This document shows positions 14,412 through 25,810 of a stretch of 64,000 nt of DNA, in pieces. Positions within the stretch are counted from its first letter, which is position 1; the number at the start of each line of letters is the position of its first letter. The translations under genes were made by a program, and so were the position numbers. The notes under the pieces are model-generated. The model ran no database searches, was not told where the DNA came from, and saw nothing but the letters and a program-made list of their open reading frames with translations. Origin of the DNA: Scylla paramamosain (Eukaryota; Arthropoda; Malacostraca; Decapoda; Portunidae); NCBI RefSeq assembly GCF_035594125.1, contig NC_087151.1, positions 16,452,001 to 16,516,000 on the forward strand, written 5' to 3'.

Positions 14412-14804
14412 ATTTTTTTCAATTATATGAAACTATTTTTTGCCAGAAATAATTCAGGGTTTGCTATCATTCCTTTAATATTGTAATGACACTTACAATA
14501 TTGCAGACCACTGATTGCCAAATGAGCAGATATCTAAAATCAAGTTTTAACAGAATATACATTTAAATGAATTTTCAACTGCACCACATTAATCTAGTTG
14601 TGCTATTAAAGTATGTAATGAAGGCTGTGTACACTGACATGTTTTGCAGTATCAGAAAATCTCAAACTATATGAAAGAATTTTTTTCTATGAGGGCCCCT
14701 CAAGGAACTTTATACTGACAGTTTCACATTTTTAGTGTTACAGTCATTAATTAAAAATCTATGGAAGAAAATCAATTATTACAAAAAAATTTTTTCCAGC
14801 TTAC
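14412..14804. other. Non-coding intron DNA
   Basis: AT-rich. No gene or repeat family recognised. Confidence 0.6.
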
Positions 14805-14888
14805 CACATTTTCCATTTTCAGTACATCATCTTTTATGGCCTGAGAAACTGTGCTGGAAGATCCAATGTCAAGCAAAATCTCATCCAT
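14805..14888 (-). CDS. Internal exon of the zinc-finger host gene (28 codons)
   Basis: An 84-nt exon on the minus strand with acceptor TTTTTTCACAG (AG at plus 14889-14890) and donor GTAAGC (plus 14799-14804). It is open through in phase 0 at both ends and starts MDEILLDIGSSSTVSQ, ending KMENV. Phase 0 fits both the upstream exon end at 18427 (ends after codon 15) and the start of the zinc-finger exon at 2975. It contains an internal Met as its first codon, so it could also serve as an alternative start. No known domain. Low Lys and acidic content suggests a linker ahead of the zinc finger. Confidence 0.65.
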
Positions 14889-15454
14889 CTGTGAAAAAAT
14901 TATACTTATATATGATAATGTAAGTGTTACTTACATCCTGCAAGCAACATCACAAATGTTAACTCTTATTTCTCTATACATGAATACATGTGAAATATAG
15001 ACAAGGCCTTTCATAGTTCTATCTTTGTGAGTTGTTTGACTGTCACTAAATGTACCCAAGTACATGTATAATGAATTTTGAAAACAATATAGGACAGCAC
15101 TCCAATGACTCTAATTGTTCTGAAAACAATTTCTACAGTGAAGGTATGAAGGTACACTAGCAGTAGCAGTCCCACCACATTACAGAGTGAAGGTTGGACA
15201 AAATGTAGAACAGCCACTGGTGTATCACTGTTTTTGATTAGGGAACACAAATTTTACATATTTTTTAAAAATAAAATTGGTATTCCTTAATAAGAAGTCC
15301 ATGCCCCTATTCCCTCCCAACCACCCCTAACCCCTCAAACAAGCTTGGGGGACTGTGGGGAATCAGGTTTTTTTTTTTTTTGGAGGGGGAGATGAAAAAT
15401 AAGTAACTTAAGGGCATTAAAATCTAAGGACATTTACCTTAACATTTCAAATTT
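14889..15454. other. Non-coding intron DNA
   Basis: No supported gene or repeat. Confidence 0.6.
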
Positions 15455-15667
15455 CCCTAACCTATCCTAGCCCCTAGAACCACCTCCTCCCTGCTAGGAT
15501 ATTAACTAACCTAGCTGGTGGGGTTGCGCCCCCCCTAGACCCCCCTCCACATAGGACGTTAACCTAACTTAGCATAACCTGACAATCTAATTTAACTTAG
15601 CTTAAGCTAACCTAATCTAACCTAACCTATTACAACCTAAGTTGACCTAGTATAACCTAACCTAACG
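15455..15667. repeat. Degenerate CCTAA (telomere-like) tract
   Basis: Repeated, diverged CCTAAC, CTTAAC and ACCTAA words, densest at 15540-15667. Looks like an old interstitial copy of the arthropod TTAGG telomere repeat or a satellite derived from it. Confidence 0.6.
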
Positions 15668-16353
15668 AGGGACCTCAAAAGTTATACTGTTATGCTTTAC
15701 TGGTGTGGTGCAGAGATTTTCAGGGCAATGGAGGTTGGTACAGTTTACCGGTTTCCTTAATAAACACATGGAACCTTACATCTTTATATCGTATCTTAAC
15801 AATTGCTGTTGCTGAACATCTCACATAGTGACTTTCTTTCCTACTAACACTGGTACTGTTTGCTTCACCTCCCTCCACTGGGTAGCCATATTAACAAATG
15901 ACAGTGAGCCTCTATTAGAATGCCTGATGCATCTCAAAAACAAATGAAAAGTCTAACTGAACCTACCATGAAAAGTTGTAATTGGTAACCTCATGAATGG
16001 CCTCACCAGTGGCACTGCATGACTGGAGGGATCAGCTATATAGATACCATGAAATCCTTATATGCTGCTATCCACAAACCCCAGTTATAAACAAAATAAA
16101 ATCATTTCAATGTTTACTCTTGACTGGTGCAGAGCTCACTGGACTTAGAAAATATTAAATTTTTCCACACTCTTGAGTGCTATTACAGCCATACTAGACA
16201 CATGCCCCAAAATTTTTTTACATTTATGGCAAGGTCACTGAACCTTTCTCCATGACATGTGAGTTTCATGCTTGTATGCAACAAAGATGTGATATCCAGA
16301 TTAACCGTAAAATTAAAGAAAAAGTGTCAACAAACTTAGGTGACTGTAAGGAC
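15668..16353. other. Non-coding intron DNA
   Basis: No gene or repeat family recognised. Confidence 0.55.
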
Positions 16354-16625
16354 ACTAACCTAACATAACCAGGAGGGGTGTGTCCACCCACCCCATGGAC
16401 CCCTCCAAAGGATAACAAACTTAAAATAACCTAACCTATCCTAACCAGTGGGGCTGTGCCCCCTTCTGAGGACATTGACTTAACCAAATGTAACTTATCT
16501 TATCCTAAACTAAACCTAAATCCTCCCAAGGACACTAACTTACCTGAACACAACCTAACTTACCCTTACCTCATTGGAGGTGGTGCTCCTTCCTGGATAT
16601 CCAAGGACACTAACCTACCCTACTA
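16354..16625. repeat. Second degenerate CCTAA-like tract
   Basis: Interspersed CTAACCTA, CCTAACC and CCTAACT words alternate with C-rich blocks such as CCCACCCCATGGACCCCTCC. The arrangement resembles the block at 15455-15667 (both contain 'gtgggg..gtgccccc' spacers), so the two may be copies of one larger unit. Confidence 0.5.
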
Positions 16626-16855
16626 CCTTAATTTAAAAGGAATTGCATATTTCTTATTGTAATAAGTGAGTAAAAGGGGCATCTCTCCCCCACTTTTTAT
16701 TAATATTTTATAATAATCTAAAGTGATCTGTGAACAGAAAAAAAAAAAAAAAAGACGAAAGCAGCCGAGAAAAGAGCTCGAGATTACCTAGTAGGATGAG
16801 GTGTACCAAAAAAATTACATACTAGCGGAAAAAAAAAAAACTAACCTAGTATCAG

Positions 16856-16934
<79 letters not shown>

Positions 16935-17059
16935 TAATTGTCTAGAGTCCTTACCGGGCCTTATTACTGGTCTATTCACTTCAATTCTTTTACACATACC
17001 TTCACATGCACCTAAAACATCATTTTAAAGTGGGGGACAAATGCCCCCTTCCCTCTAGT

Positions 17060-17133
17060 CGGTTAGGTTAGGTTAGGTTAGGTTAGGTTAGGTTAGGTTA
17101 AGTTAGGTTAGGTTAGGTTAGGTTAGGTTAGGT
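17060..17133 (+). repeat. (TTAGG)n telomere-type repeat
   Basis: About 14 GGTTA units with one variant (AGTTA at 17101). TTAGG is the standard telomere repeat of most arthropods. Confidence 0.95.
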
Positions 17134-17214
17134 TTTAGGTGCATGTGAAGGTATGTGTAAAAGAATTGAAGTGAATAGACCAGTAATAAGGCCCGGTAAG
17201 GACTCTAGACAATT

Positions 17215-17258
17215 ACCCTAACCTAACCTAACCTAACCTAACCTAACCTAACCTAACC
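17215..17258 (-). repeat. (CCTAA)n telomere-type repeat, opposite orientation
   Basis: About 8-9 CCTAA units, the inverted partner of the tract at 17060-17133. Confidence 0.95.
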
Positions 17259-17384
17259 GACTAGAGGGAAGGGGGCATTTGTCCCCCACTTTAAAATGAT
17301 GTTTTAGGTGCATGTGAAGGTATGTGTAAAAGAATTGAAGTGAATAGACCAGTAATAAGGCCCGGTAAGGACTCTAGACAATTA

Positions 17385-18326
<942 letters not shown>

Positions 18327-18426
18327 CAGACATGTGCAAAGCATTACTGTTGACAATATTCATCTGTACATGTAACACATGCACACTTTTTCTGTTGAAG
18401 AATGCGTCAATAGATGTGGTACTTAC

Positions 18427-18471
18427 CGTTTTTAACTTCTTCTTGGGGGGACATCCATCAGCTTCATCCAT
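18427..18471 (-). CDS. First coding exon of the zinc-finger host gene
   Basis: Minus-strand ATG at 18471 in a strong start context (ACCATGG). It encodes MDEADGCPPKKKLKT, then a consensus donor GTAAGT (plus 18421-18426) in phase 0 after 15 codons. The Lys-rich KKKLK could be a nuclear localisation signal (inference). The phase fits the 84-nt exon at 14805-14888 and then the zinc-finger exon at 2819-2975, so the gene spans at least 15.6 kb. The promoter should lie to the right, close to a (TA)n tract and the foldback at 18773. Confidence 0.65.
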
Positions 18472-18643
18472 GGTAGACTCACCGACCGGCGATTTCCTGT
18501 GGTAGGCTGTAAATGCAATACCTGATTACTACACGTCTTACAGCAAATAATATCTCTCTCCGGGAGGCTGGAGGGAGTTTGAGCGGGAACCTGCAGTTCA
18601 TTGTTGCCTGCTCTTTAGTACCGCATTTCTCAGTTTACTTTTC

Positions 18644-18645
<2 letters not shown>

Positions 18646-18734
<89 letters not shown>
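18646..18734. repeat. (TA)n microsatellite
   Basis: About 43 uninterrupted TA units. Confidence 0.98.
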
Positions 18735-18737
<3 letters not shown>

Positions 18738-18772
18738 AGCGACGCGATCAGAACTTCCCCGACGTGAGCGTC

Positions 18773-19696
18773 ACATTGGACAAACTGGCTCGGTCTTCCT
18801 AGGTCTGAAAATATCTGCCGGGAGAGAATAACTACATGACAGCTCAGGTTAGTCATTCATGTTTTTGAAAGCATAGAATAACGGATTCAGTGTTTAGCAT
18901 ATTGACATAAGGAAAAGTTATCTTTTGTGACTGCTCTTTACTTCGGCTAGCAAAACGGCTGTGTTTGTTTTAAACAAGGTGTTCTACTGAGGTGATGTGT
19001 GATGCCTAGAAAATGTATAAGCCACATTTGCATAGTACGAATGTTAGTTTCACTAGAATCTTGGAACAGATTGAAAACATAAACCGCATAACTATTGCGA
19101 GCGAAAAGACCAAGTGCGTTGGTGAAGAAATGAAGCGATGAGGAACGCCAGAATGTGTCTCACTATAAACATGGTGGAGGGTGCCCCCAATTTTTTTTTT
19201 TTTTAAGTTATTTTGCTGTTAACTGAGGATGTACCTTATTTATCTGCTTCTTGGTACTATGCAAGTTGTCATCAAACATTTTGGGGCGCCCCATCGCCAT
19301 GTTTGTAAGGCACATCCTGTCGTCCCTCATCGATCCATTTCTTCACCAACGCACTCACAGTCTTTTCACTCGCAATAGTTATGCGGTTTATCTTTCAATT
19401 TGTTTCACCATTCTAGTGAAACTAACATTTTCACTATGTAATCGGGGCTTGTACATTTCCTCGGCATCACACATCACCTTAGTAGAACATTTTGTTTAAA
19501 ACAAACACACCCGTTTTGTTAGCCGAAGCAAAGAGCGATCACAAAAGATAACTTTCCCTTATATCAATATATCAAACATTGAATCAGTTATTTTATGCTT
19601 TCAAAAACATGAGGGACTAACCTGCCATATAGTTATTTCCTCTTGGCAGATTTTTTCAGACCGAGGAGGAGCGAGTTGCCAGTTTGTGCAATGTAA
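18773..19696. mobile_element. Long foldback inverted repeat with a Tc1/mariner-like transposase start
   Basis: Left arm 18773-19190 and right arm 19279-19696 are imperfect reverse complements (about 418 bp each, roughly 85% by eye) around an 88-bp loop. Read from the right arm on the minus strand there is a helix-turn-helix-like piece, TVSALVKKWIDEGRQD and then HGDGAP, of the kind found at the N-terminus of Tc1/mariner transposases. Stops and frame changes interrupt it in both arms. No catalytic DDE/D part is present. Best read as a foldback made by inverted duplication of one end of a Tc1/mariner-like transposon. Confidence 0.7.
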
Positions 19697-19846
19697 TGCT
19701 GAGTGGTTGACTGATTGATACATTTATTGTTGCATTAATAATGAAATACAACAAAGGAGGAGGACGGACCTTGCCACCCACCCCCTGGGCAAAGACTTAA
19801 GAGTAGAGTATCAAAAGAAAAAAAAAAAAAAAATAGATAATATACA

Positions 19847-20123
19847 TTACAAGAATATAAGTAAATAAATAAATACAGATACTGCACACCTTACTGCATA
19901 AATATCCCACAGTCTTGGAGTAAACATAAGATATTCCTTGAGTATATCCCTGAGAGTGGCTGAATGTAAGAAATGGTCAATGAGGGTATACAAGTCATGT
20001 TGACCTTGCAGCCTAAATTTAGCAATGAGAGGACATTCCGTGACATAATGACGCAGAGTGTGTCCCCTTGGTGCAGCAAATAGCACACAACATACACCAG
20101 GAGAAGCAGGGACTTCCCAAAAG
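19847..20123 (-). pseudogene. C-terminal tail of LINE ORF2
   Basis: Contains RGHTLRHYVTECPLIAKFR, a motif seen downstream of RNase H in I-type LINE polyproteins. Separated from the RNase H part by the inserted solo LTR. Confidence 0.7.
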
Positions 20124-20647
20124 TGTTACTGTACGTAAAGTGTATGTACCTCACGTCATTATTCCTCAGTAATCATAAGTGAAATTTTCAATAGTTTTCT
20201 GTTTGCATGAAAACGTGTAATATGTGAAAGTATCAGTATTCAATGCTATATTAAGCACCAAAGCCGATGCTCACTTGTTAGTAGAGTGTGGTTAACCCAC
20301 TGGTCGCCTGCAGGCATCACTCACGGCCAAGTCACGCTCAAAGACGGGCAGGATGGTGACCGAGGTAAATACTTTAATTTTGTAGTAAAAACTGGTTGTC
20401 ATAGTGCCAAGTTGACTGCAAGTATTGTTAATGAATACTGTAATATGTTAAAAGTGTTTATTATCAGTGTATAATGTTATTTTGTAAGAAATTGAGACCG
20501 AGAACTTGTTCGCAGTTCTTACAGTCATGCCTACCTCATCAATAAATGTCAAGAGAGAGAACTGCTTTTCCTTGACCCTACGATGATGGGAGTGATCAGT
20601 AAAACAGATCACCTGAGAGCTAATGAAAACCTGCCGGTGTGGCTACA
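20124..20647 (+). repeat. Solo LTR of the BEL-1/BEL-2 family
   Basis: Starts TGTTACTG and ends GGCTACA, 524 bp. Closely similar over its whole length to the 528-bp LTRs at 46851, 54138 and 59350, closest in diagnostic positions to the BEL-2 LTRs. Flanks are AAAAG on the left and AAAAA on the right, compatible with a mutated 5-bp target duplication. No internal BEL sequence is present, so it is a solo LTR left by recombination between two LTRs. Confidence 0.9.
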
Positions 20648-20789
20648 AAAAATATTTATAGCCTAATCTGAGCCTCATTGCCACGCTGTGCTGTCGTGTG
20701 ATGCAGTGTCTCCCATAGGTGTAAGCACAGCTCTGGGAGACACATACATAGTGAAGACTACTGCCACTGCCTCTATGGCAACAAAGCTC

Positions 20790-21335
20790 CTATTGATCAC
20801 TAATGCTACTATGCACAAAGTCCTTAATGCTACTCTTAACATAGTCCAAAGTGTACTCAGCTCCAGGGTCCTCTGTGTCGTTCTGAAGGGCACACTGAGC
20901 AAGGTGGTCTGCCTTTTCTTTAAGTGGGATACCCACATGAGAGGGTATCCAGGAGAAGTGGACCGTGGCACCAGCACCTTCTAGGGCGTGGATGAGATCA
21001 AGACATTTATTAACTAGATCACAGTCCATGGAGGAGGTAGATTAGAGAGCATACAGTGCAGCCTGACTGTCAACAAAGAAGTATACATCCTTATGGAGAG
21101 GCACCACAATATGGAGCACCTCCAGAACAGCATACAGTTCTGACCTAGTGGAGAACATGTGTGCAGGGAGCCGCCTGGGGACCTCAGTGTCAGTGTAGTG
21201 ATTGGCAGAAATGTAGTCGCGGATGAACAGCCCACATCTGGACCTGCTACCATTGACTGATCCATCACAATAAACGTGAATAGTCTGAACGTGGGGGTAC
21301 TTGGACAATTTAGTCATGAACATGTCTTGCAGCAC
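20790..21335 (-). pseudogene. LINE RNase H domain with one in-frame stop
   Basis: Catalytic positions are visible: Asp in HVYCDGSVNG (about 21265-21290), Glu in TRSELYAVLE (about 21115-21150) and Asp in FFVDSQAAL (about 21050-21080). A TAA at 21039-21041 interrupts it. The last motif, WIPSHVGIPLKEKAD (about 20900-20960), is the typical RNase H end. Confidence 0.85.
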
Positions 21336-21444
21336 ATGAGTGAGCTGGGCTGATGCAGTGAGTGAATATCAACACTGACACGGTGAGGGTTCCAAATGGG
21401 TTGGAGCAGTGACATAACAATGTTAATACAGGCCTTGGCTATAC

Positions 21445-22957
21445 CTACACTTGTAAGAACCCCAAGATCTTTCTAAGGTATGGAGTTGTAGGAGTTCGAG
21501 GATCATGATATAGGTGGGGGGTCAGTAATCCTTTGAGAGAGTTGGAGCCCGTGCATAGCATCCGACCAACAGTATGACAAGTAATATCCTGTATTCTACA
21601 CATAATACTCGGCAGGTGCAGTTCAATTCTGAGGATCTCAATCCGTGCAGTCCTGGGGCATCCCAAAATTATTCTCATGGCTTCATTCTGAAGAAGCTCC
21701 AGGGGATGGAGCTGGGTGGCACTAAACTGTATTAAAATAAGGGCTGCGTAGTCAATGAGGGACCATACAACAGATATGTAGAACATCCTTAGGACTGGAA
21801 TGCCAGCCCCCAGGCCCCTGTTTGCTAACAACCGAAGTGGTGCTAGCTGTAGCAGAGAGGTCTCAAACATAGTGTACAGCATGGAGTGACTTCCTGAAAC
21901 TCAGCTGAACACCCAGGTACTTGTGTATATGAACTCTAGGGATGGGAGCATTAATTACAGTGGGTGGTCGAGAGACTTTCCCTTTGGCTTGAAACTTGGT
22001 TTTACATTCATCAATTACAAGTCCCATTTGAGCACACAATGCTGCTAGTTGTGACAGAGCTAACTGGAGAATCCTGGGTGTGGGGCATTGGAGGAATATG
22101 TCGTCAGCATAGATGAGGACTTGGGTGCCCTGCGGGAAGGAACAACATGCAATTTTGTCCATCAAAACATTGAAAAGCATTGGACTAAGGACTCCACCCT
22201 GTGGTGTTCCAAGCTCAAAGATCTTCTCAGAGGAGACTGCACCTTGAAACCAAACCTTTGCTGTTCTATTATACAAATAGTCCCTGATCCATCCTAATAT
22301 TCTACCCCTGACACCTTTGAGAATGAGTTCCTCTATAACAACATCTTTGTTGGCCCTGTCGAAAGCACCCCTGAGATCAACGAAAGCTCTGCAGGTAGCA
22401 TCCTTATTTATAAGGCACTCAACAAAGCAATGACTTGTAGAATGATCTTTTAGGAAGCCATGTACATTGCCAGAGAATACATGGCCCACCTTATATATAA
22501 GCTTGTTCAATATTACCCATTCCATCATCTTACACAGACAACTGGTGAGAGAAATGGGGCAAAAGATGCCATCATCTTTGGGGATTGGGATGATACTCCC
22601 CACTCCTGTTTTCCAGGAGTGGGGAAGCTTGCCTGCAATGAGAGACATGTTAAATAGATCTAAGACAGGGTTGTCTACCTTTACCTCCAGGAGAGGATTG
22701 AGGATGTCGTAGGTGACACCATCCTTGCCAGGAGCTGTTGACGTGCCCAATTTGACTGCTGAGAGAAGTTCATCATGCGCAATAGGCACACAGGTGTTAT
22801 GTGACAGAGAAACACTGTGGCGAATCAACTCCATTCTTTGTGGTCTTTGCCGGTCAAACGCCTCCTCGTGTTCCACAGGAAAGCCAGAGAAGGATGAGGC
22901 TTCCTTCCATTGCAGGACAAGCTCTCGTGCCCTGCCGGCAGGATCAATGTCACACAC
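21445..22957 (-). pseudogene. LINE reverse transcriptase
   Basis: RT blocks in order on the minus strand from 22957: GTSTAPGKDGVTYDIL, PIPKDDG, RAFVDLRGAFDRAN, GTPQGGVLSPMLFNVLMD, and the palm LIYADDIFLQ at plus about 22092-22118. The catalytic YADD is intact. A 1-nt frame change at about 21880 separates the thumb region (21445-21882), which reads LRMFYISVVWSLIDYAA. The part between endonuclease and RT (22958-23116) has four in-frame stops. Confidence 0.88.
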
Positions 22958-23113
22958 CTGCAGCCTGAGCTTGCCTCAGACACTGTTGACGTGGTGCCAC
23001 ACCTCCCGGAGGGACTAGGTCTTGCGCACCTGGTCCAGGAAGGAGGCCCAGTACTTGTTTCTTTCCTGCTGCCTCAGATCCGTGAGGTGTCAAGCCACAG
23101 TAACCATAGCACC

Positions 23114-24052
23114 CTATGACTCTATGTCTGCTGGGTTAAGCTGCCAACATCTCTGGTAGGCAGTGAGCATCTGTTGGCAGTTCAGGATCACAGGGTTGGT
23201 AGCGTAACTCCAGCGGCGTGGAGCGTGGGTCCTTGCCAGAACCCTTGGAGTCATGATGAATCCCTTGATAGTGTGTAGCAGTCCGCTGTACAGTGCCTCT
23301 GTGTCAGCGAAGGAGCCCTTCATGGCAGAGTACCATGCCACCACATGGACAATGAGGCCCGCCATCCTGGATAGTGGCACGGTCAGGGGCTTCCTGGGCA
23401 CTGCCAGGGCAGACTGCACCGGGAAGGTCATCTCCAGGACGAAGTGGTCACTCAGCAAAGACTTGACAAGAAGGGTTTCAGCAGTATATGTTGGCATATT
23501 GATAAGGGCTACATAGTCAAGTCTGCCTCCTTGTACATGTGTGGGTGCATGTTTCCCAGAGAGCACTGTTGTATCTGTGGTGTCAGGGAAAGCCTTCCAG
23601 TGCACATCATTAGCATTGGTGGTGAGATGGCTTCCTAATTCCTTATGTCTGGCATTAAGGTCACCCATGATAACAATCTGCTCCTCAAGGACATAATCAG
23701 GAAAATTTGCAACATTTAAGGCACCAGCATGAATGTACATGTTTACAAAGTAAATAACTTCACCGAAGGTGTGCAAGCAAACAGTAATAAATTCAATACC
23801 CTCGGTGACTCTCATTTCCCTGAAAGTAACTGGAATTCCATATCTAATATAAGTAGCCATCCCCCGACTACTGCCGTCACCACAACTGAAGGTGTGGGAG
23901 GCATAACCCCACAGCTCAGGCACCTGTGGCCCTACCTCCTGTAAGGCAATAATGTCAGGCTTATGGAGAAGGACATGAGAGTGTAAGTCAGTGAAGTGAG
24001 CTTGTAGACCATTGACATTCCATGTTAAGGTGCAGAAAGTCTTACCATTCAT
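23114..24052 (-). pseudogene. LINE ORF2 N-terminus: AP-type endonuclease
   Basis: Starts at ATG 24052, which overlaps the end of ORF1 (ATGAATGGTAA). The endonuclease motifs TWNVNGL, IIALQEVG, VIMGDLNARH and SLLSDHFVLE are all present, with catalytic Glu, Asp and His retained. It nicks target DNA to prime reverse transcription in live elements. The frame stops at TAG 23114 and would continue, in the same frame, into the RT after three further stops. Confidence 0.88.
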
Positions 24053-25046
24053 TGTGATGGTGTTGCACCTGGGTCTTTAGGTCGTCCACGTTCCATGTCA
24101 GGCGAGACATCTGCTCCACCAGAGTCTGCAGGGCTGACATTACATATCCCTGGTCTGGCTTGGGGCTGGCAGTCGGGACTGGAAGCGGGGTGGAGCAGTG
24201 CCTCTTCCTGTGGGTGACCAACATCCAATCACCAGCAGCATCCCCATCATGGTCTGCCTCAGGTGACTTGTCCTCTGAGACAGGAGAAGCAGGAGCCATC
24301 CCTGAGGGGCCCCGGGGTTGTCACGTGGCTCCCGTGACTGGCTTGGTGGGGTCAGCCTTCCTCGGAGAGGGTGCAGCAGCACCTGCACACTGCCCTGCAG
24401 TATTGTCCTCTGTCTGGGGTGGGTCACACACACTCTGCAGGCACACGTCACTGTCTCCCTGGTCCTGCTTAGCATTACTGACTGGACATGGGGTGGGGGC
24501 CACAGGGGGCATCCCACCAGGCACTGTTTGTTGCTGCTTCTTAAAAGTGGCAAACTGATTACTGAGGGCAGAGACTGTTTCAGAGAGATTGTTCACTTTA
24601 GTAGTTAGCGCGTTCACCACTGCCATGAGGTGCTGGGTGGATTCAGAGACAGGCAGCTCCTGAGCTCCCCCAAGCTGGGGCACTGTTATGGAAGATGCAG
24701 AGGGCACTGTAGCAGTGTGCCGGAGCAGTGGGGGGAACATGGCAGGTGCGGCAGAAGTGCCAGTGGTGGAGCAGGAAGGCTGGGGCAGGTGAGGGGCAGC
24801 AGTAAGGAATGAAGGCCTATTCATCCAAGCATTGGTCTGAGTAGGTGGAGCCTGGCGGAACACGAGTCTGGGCCGAGTCACCTCATCAGTGGCAGGTTCC
24901 ATGTGGGGCTGAGGCCTGACAGTGCAGAAGGTGGAGTGGGTGTTGTGATCATCCCGACAGTTGCAGCAGCGAGGAGGGATTTTGGTGCCCTCCTTGATCT
25001 TGTCCAGGCACTGCACTGACTCATGCCAGCAGAGCTCTAATCGCGT
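24042..25046 (-). pseudogene. LINE ORF1 (gag-like), 5'-truncated, with one in-frame stop
   Basis: Open from about 25046 to 24042 except for one TGA at 24321-24323 (probably a former CGA). Near its left end it has the zinc knuckle CCNCRDDHNTHSTFC, spacing C-X2-C-X3-H-X6-C as in many LINE ORF1 proteins. A Pro/Ala/Gln-rich stretch and two short coiled-coil-like segments follow (for example NALTTKVNNLSETVSALSNQ, and at the end SALQTLVEQMSRLTWNVDD). Only one knuckle remains because the 5' part is lost. Confidence 0.75.
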
Positions 25047-25052
25047 TGCTGA

Positions 25053-25398
<346 letters not shown>

Positions 25399-25399
25399 T

Positions 25400-25494
<95 letters not shown>
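25399..25494. repeat. Compound (GT)n-(GA)n microsatellite
   Basis: About 15 GT units followed by about 32 GA units. Confidence 0.97.
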
Positions 25495-25496
<2 letters not shown>

Positions 25497-25810
25497 AACA
25501 ATGGAATATTTTTTTATACGTTACCGGGGGCGGTTGGTCCATAAGGGCTTGTGGGCTGCAGACCTCCTTGTCTCAGCCTTGCCAGGCAGATGAGTGATTC
25601 ATTCATATAATTCATTTTATACAAATAAATAATATTATACTTTTATATTCCATTCACTATTTTTTTCATTGTTTTTTTTCTATCATCTTCTAACACAAAA
25701 TACTACCAGATTTGATAAATAAATTACAGAGTAAAACACTTCTTCCAGGATTGGCGCAGTGCCAGTTGGACTGCAGCAGCTGAGAAGATTGCCTTTGCTC
25801 TGGTCAAAGT
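25495..25810. other. Non-coding DNA
   Basis: AT-rich. No gene or repeat recognised. Confidence 0.6.

Larger units (their letters stand above)
16859..17459. repeat. Palindrome of telomere repeats and unique blocks between two (TA)n tracts
   Basis: Order from left: (TA)n; block U inverted; block V inverted; (GGTTA)n at 17060-17133; block U direct at about 17134-17215; (CCTAA)n at 17215-17258; block V direct; block U direct ending at 17386; (TA)n. U is about 83 bp and V about 45 bp. The left half and right half are reverse complements around the central U copy. Copies look identical, so the structure is recent or maintained by conversion. Confidence 0.92.
19705..25046 (-). mobile_element. I-superclade LINE (ORF1, endonuclease, RT, RNase H), 5'-truncated and decayed
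   Basis: Minus-strand order: gag-like ORF1 (25016-24042), ORF2 with AP-type endonuclease, RT, RNase H and a C-terminal tail, then a 3' UTR ending near AATAAATGTATCAATCAG (plus about 19709-19727). The presence of an RNase H domain after the RT places it in the I/R1/Loa-type superclade rather than jockey or CR1. The 5' end is cut at (TCTA)n/(TA)n microsatellites at about 25047. A solo BEL/Pao LTR (20124-20647) interrupts the region after RNase H. Many in-frame TGA/TAG changes at former CGA/TGG/CAG codons indicate age. Confidence 0.85.

Noticed and set aside
15540..15667. Chromosome end (true telomere)
   Set aside because: The CCTAA words are diverged and lie inside a host intron, with unique DNA on both sides.
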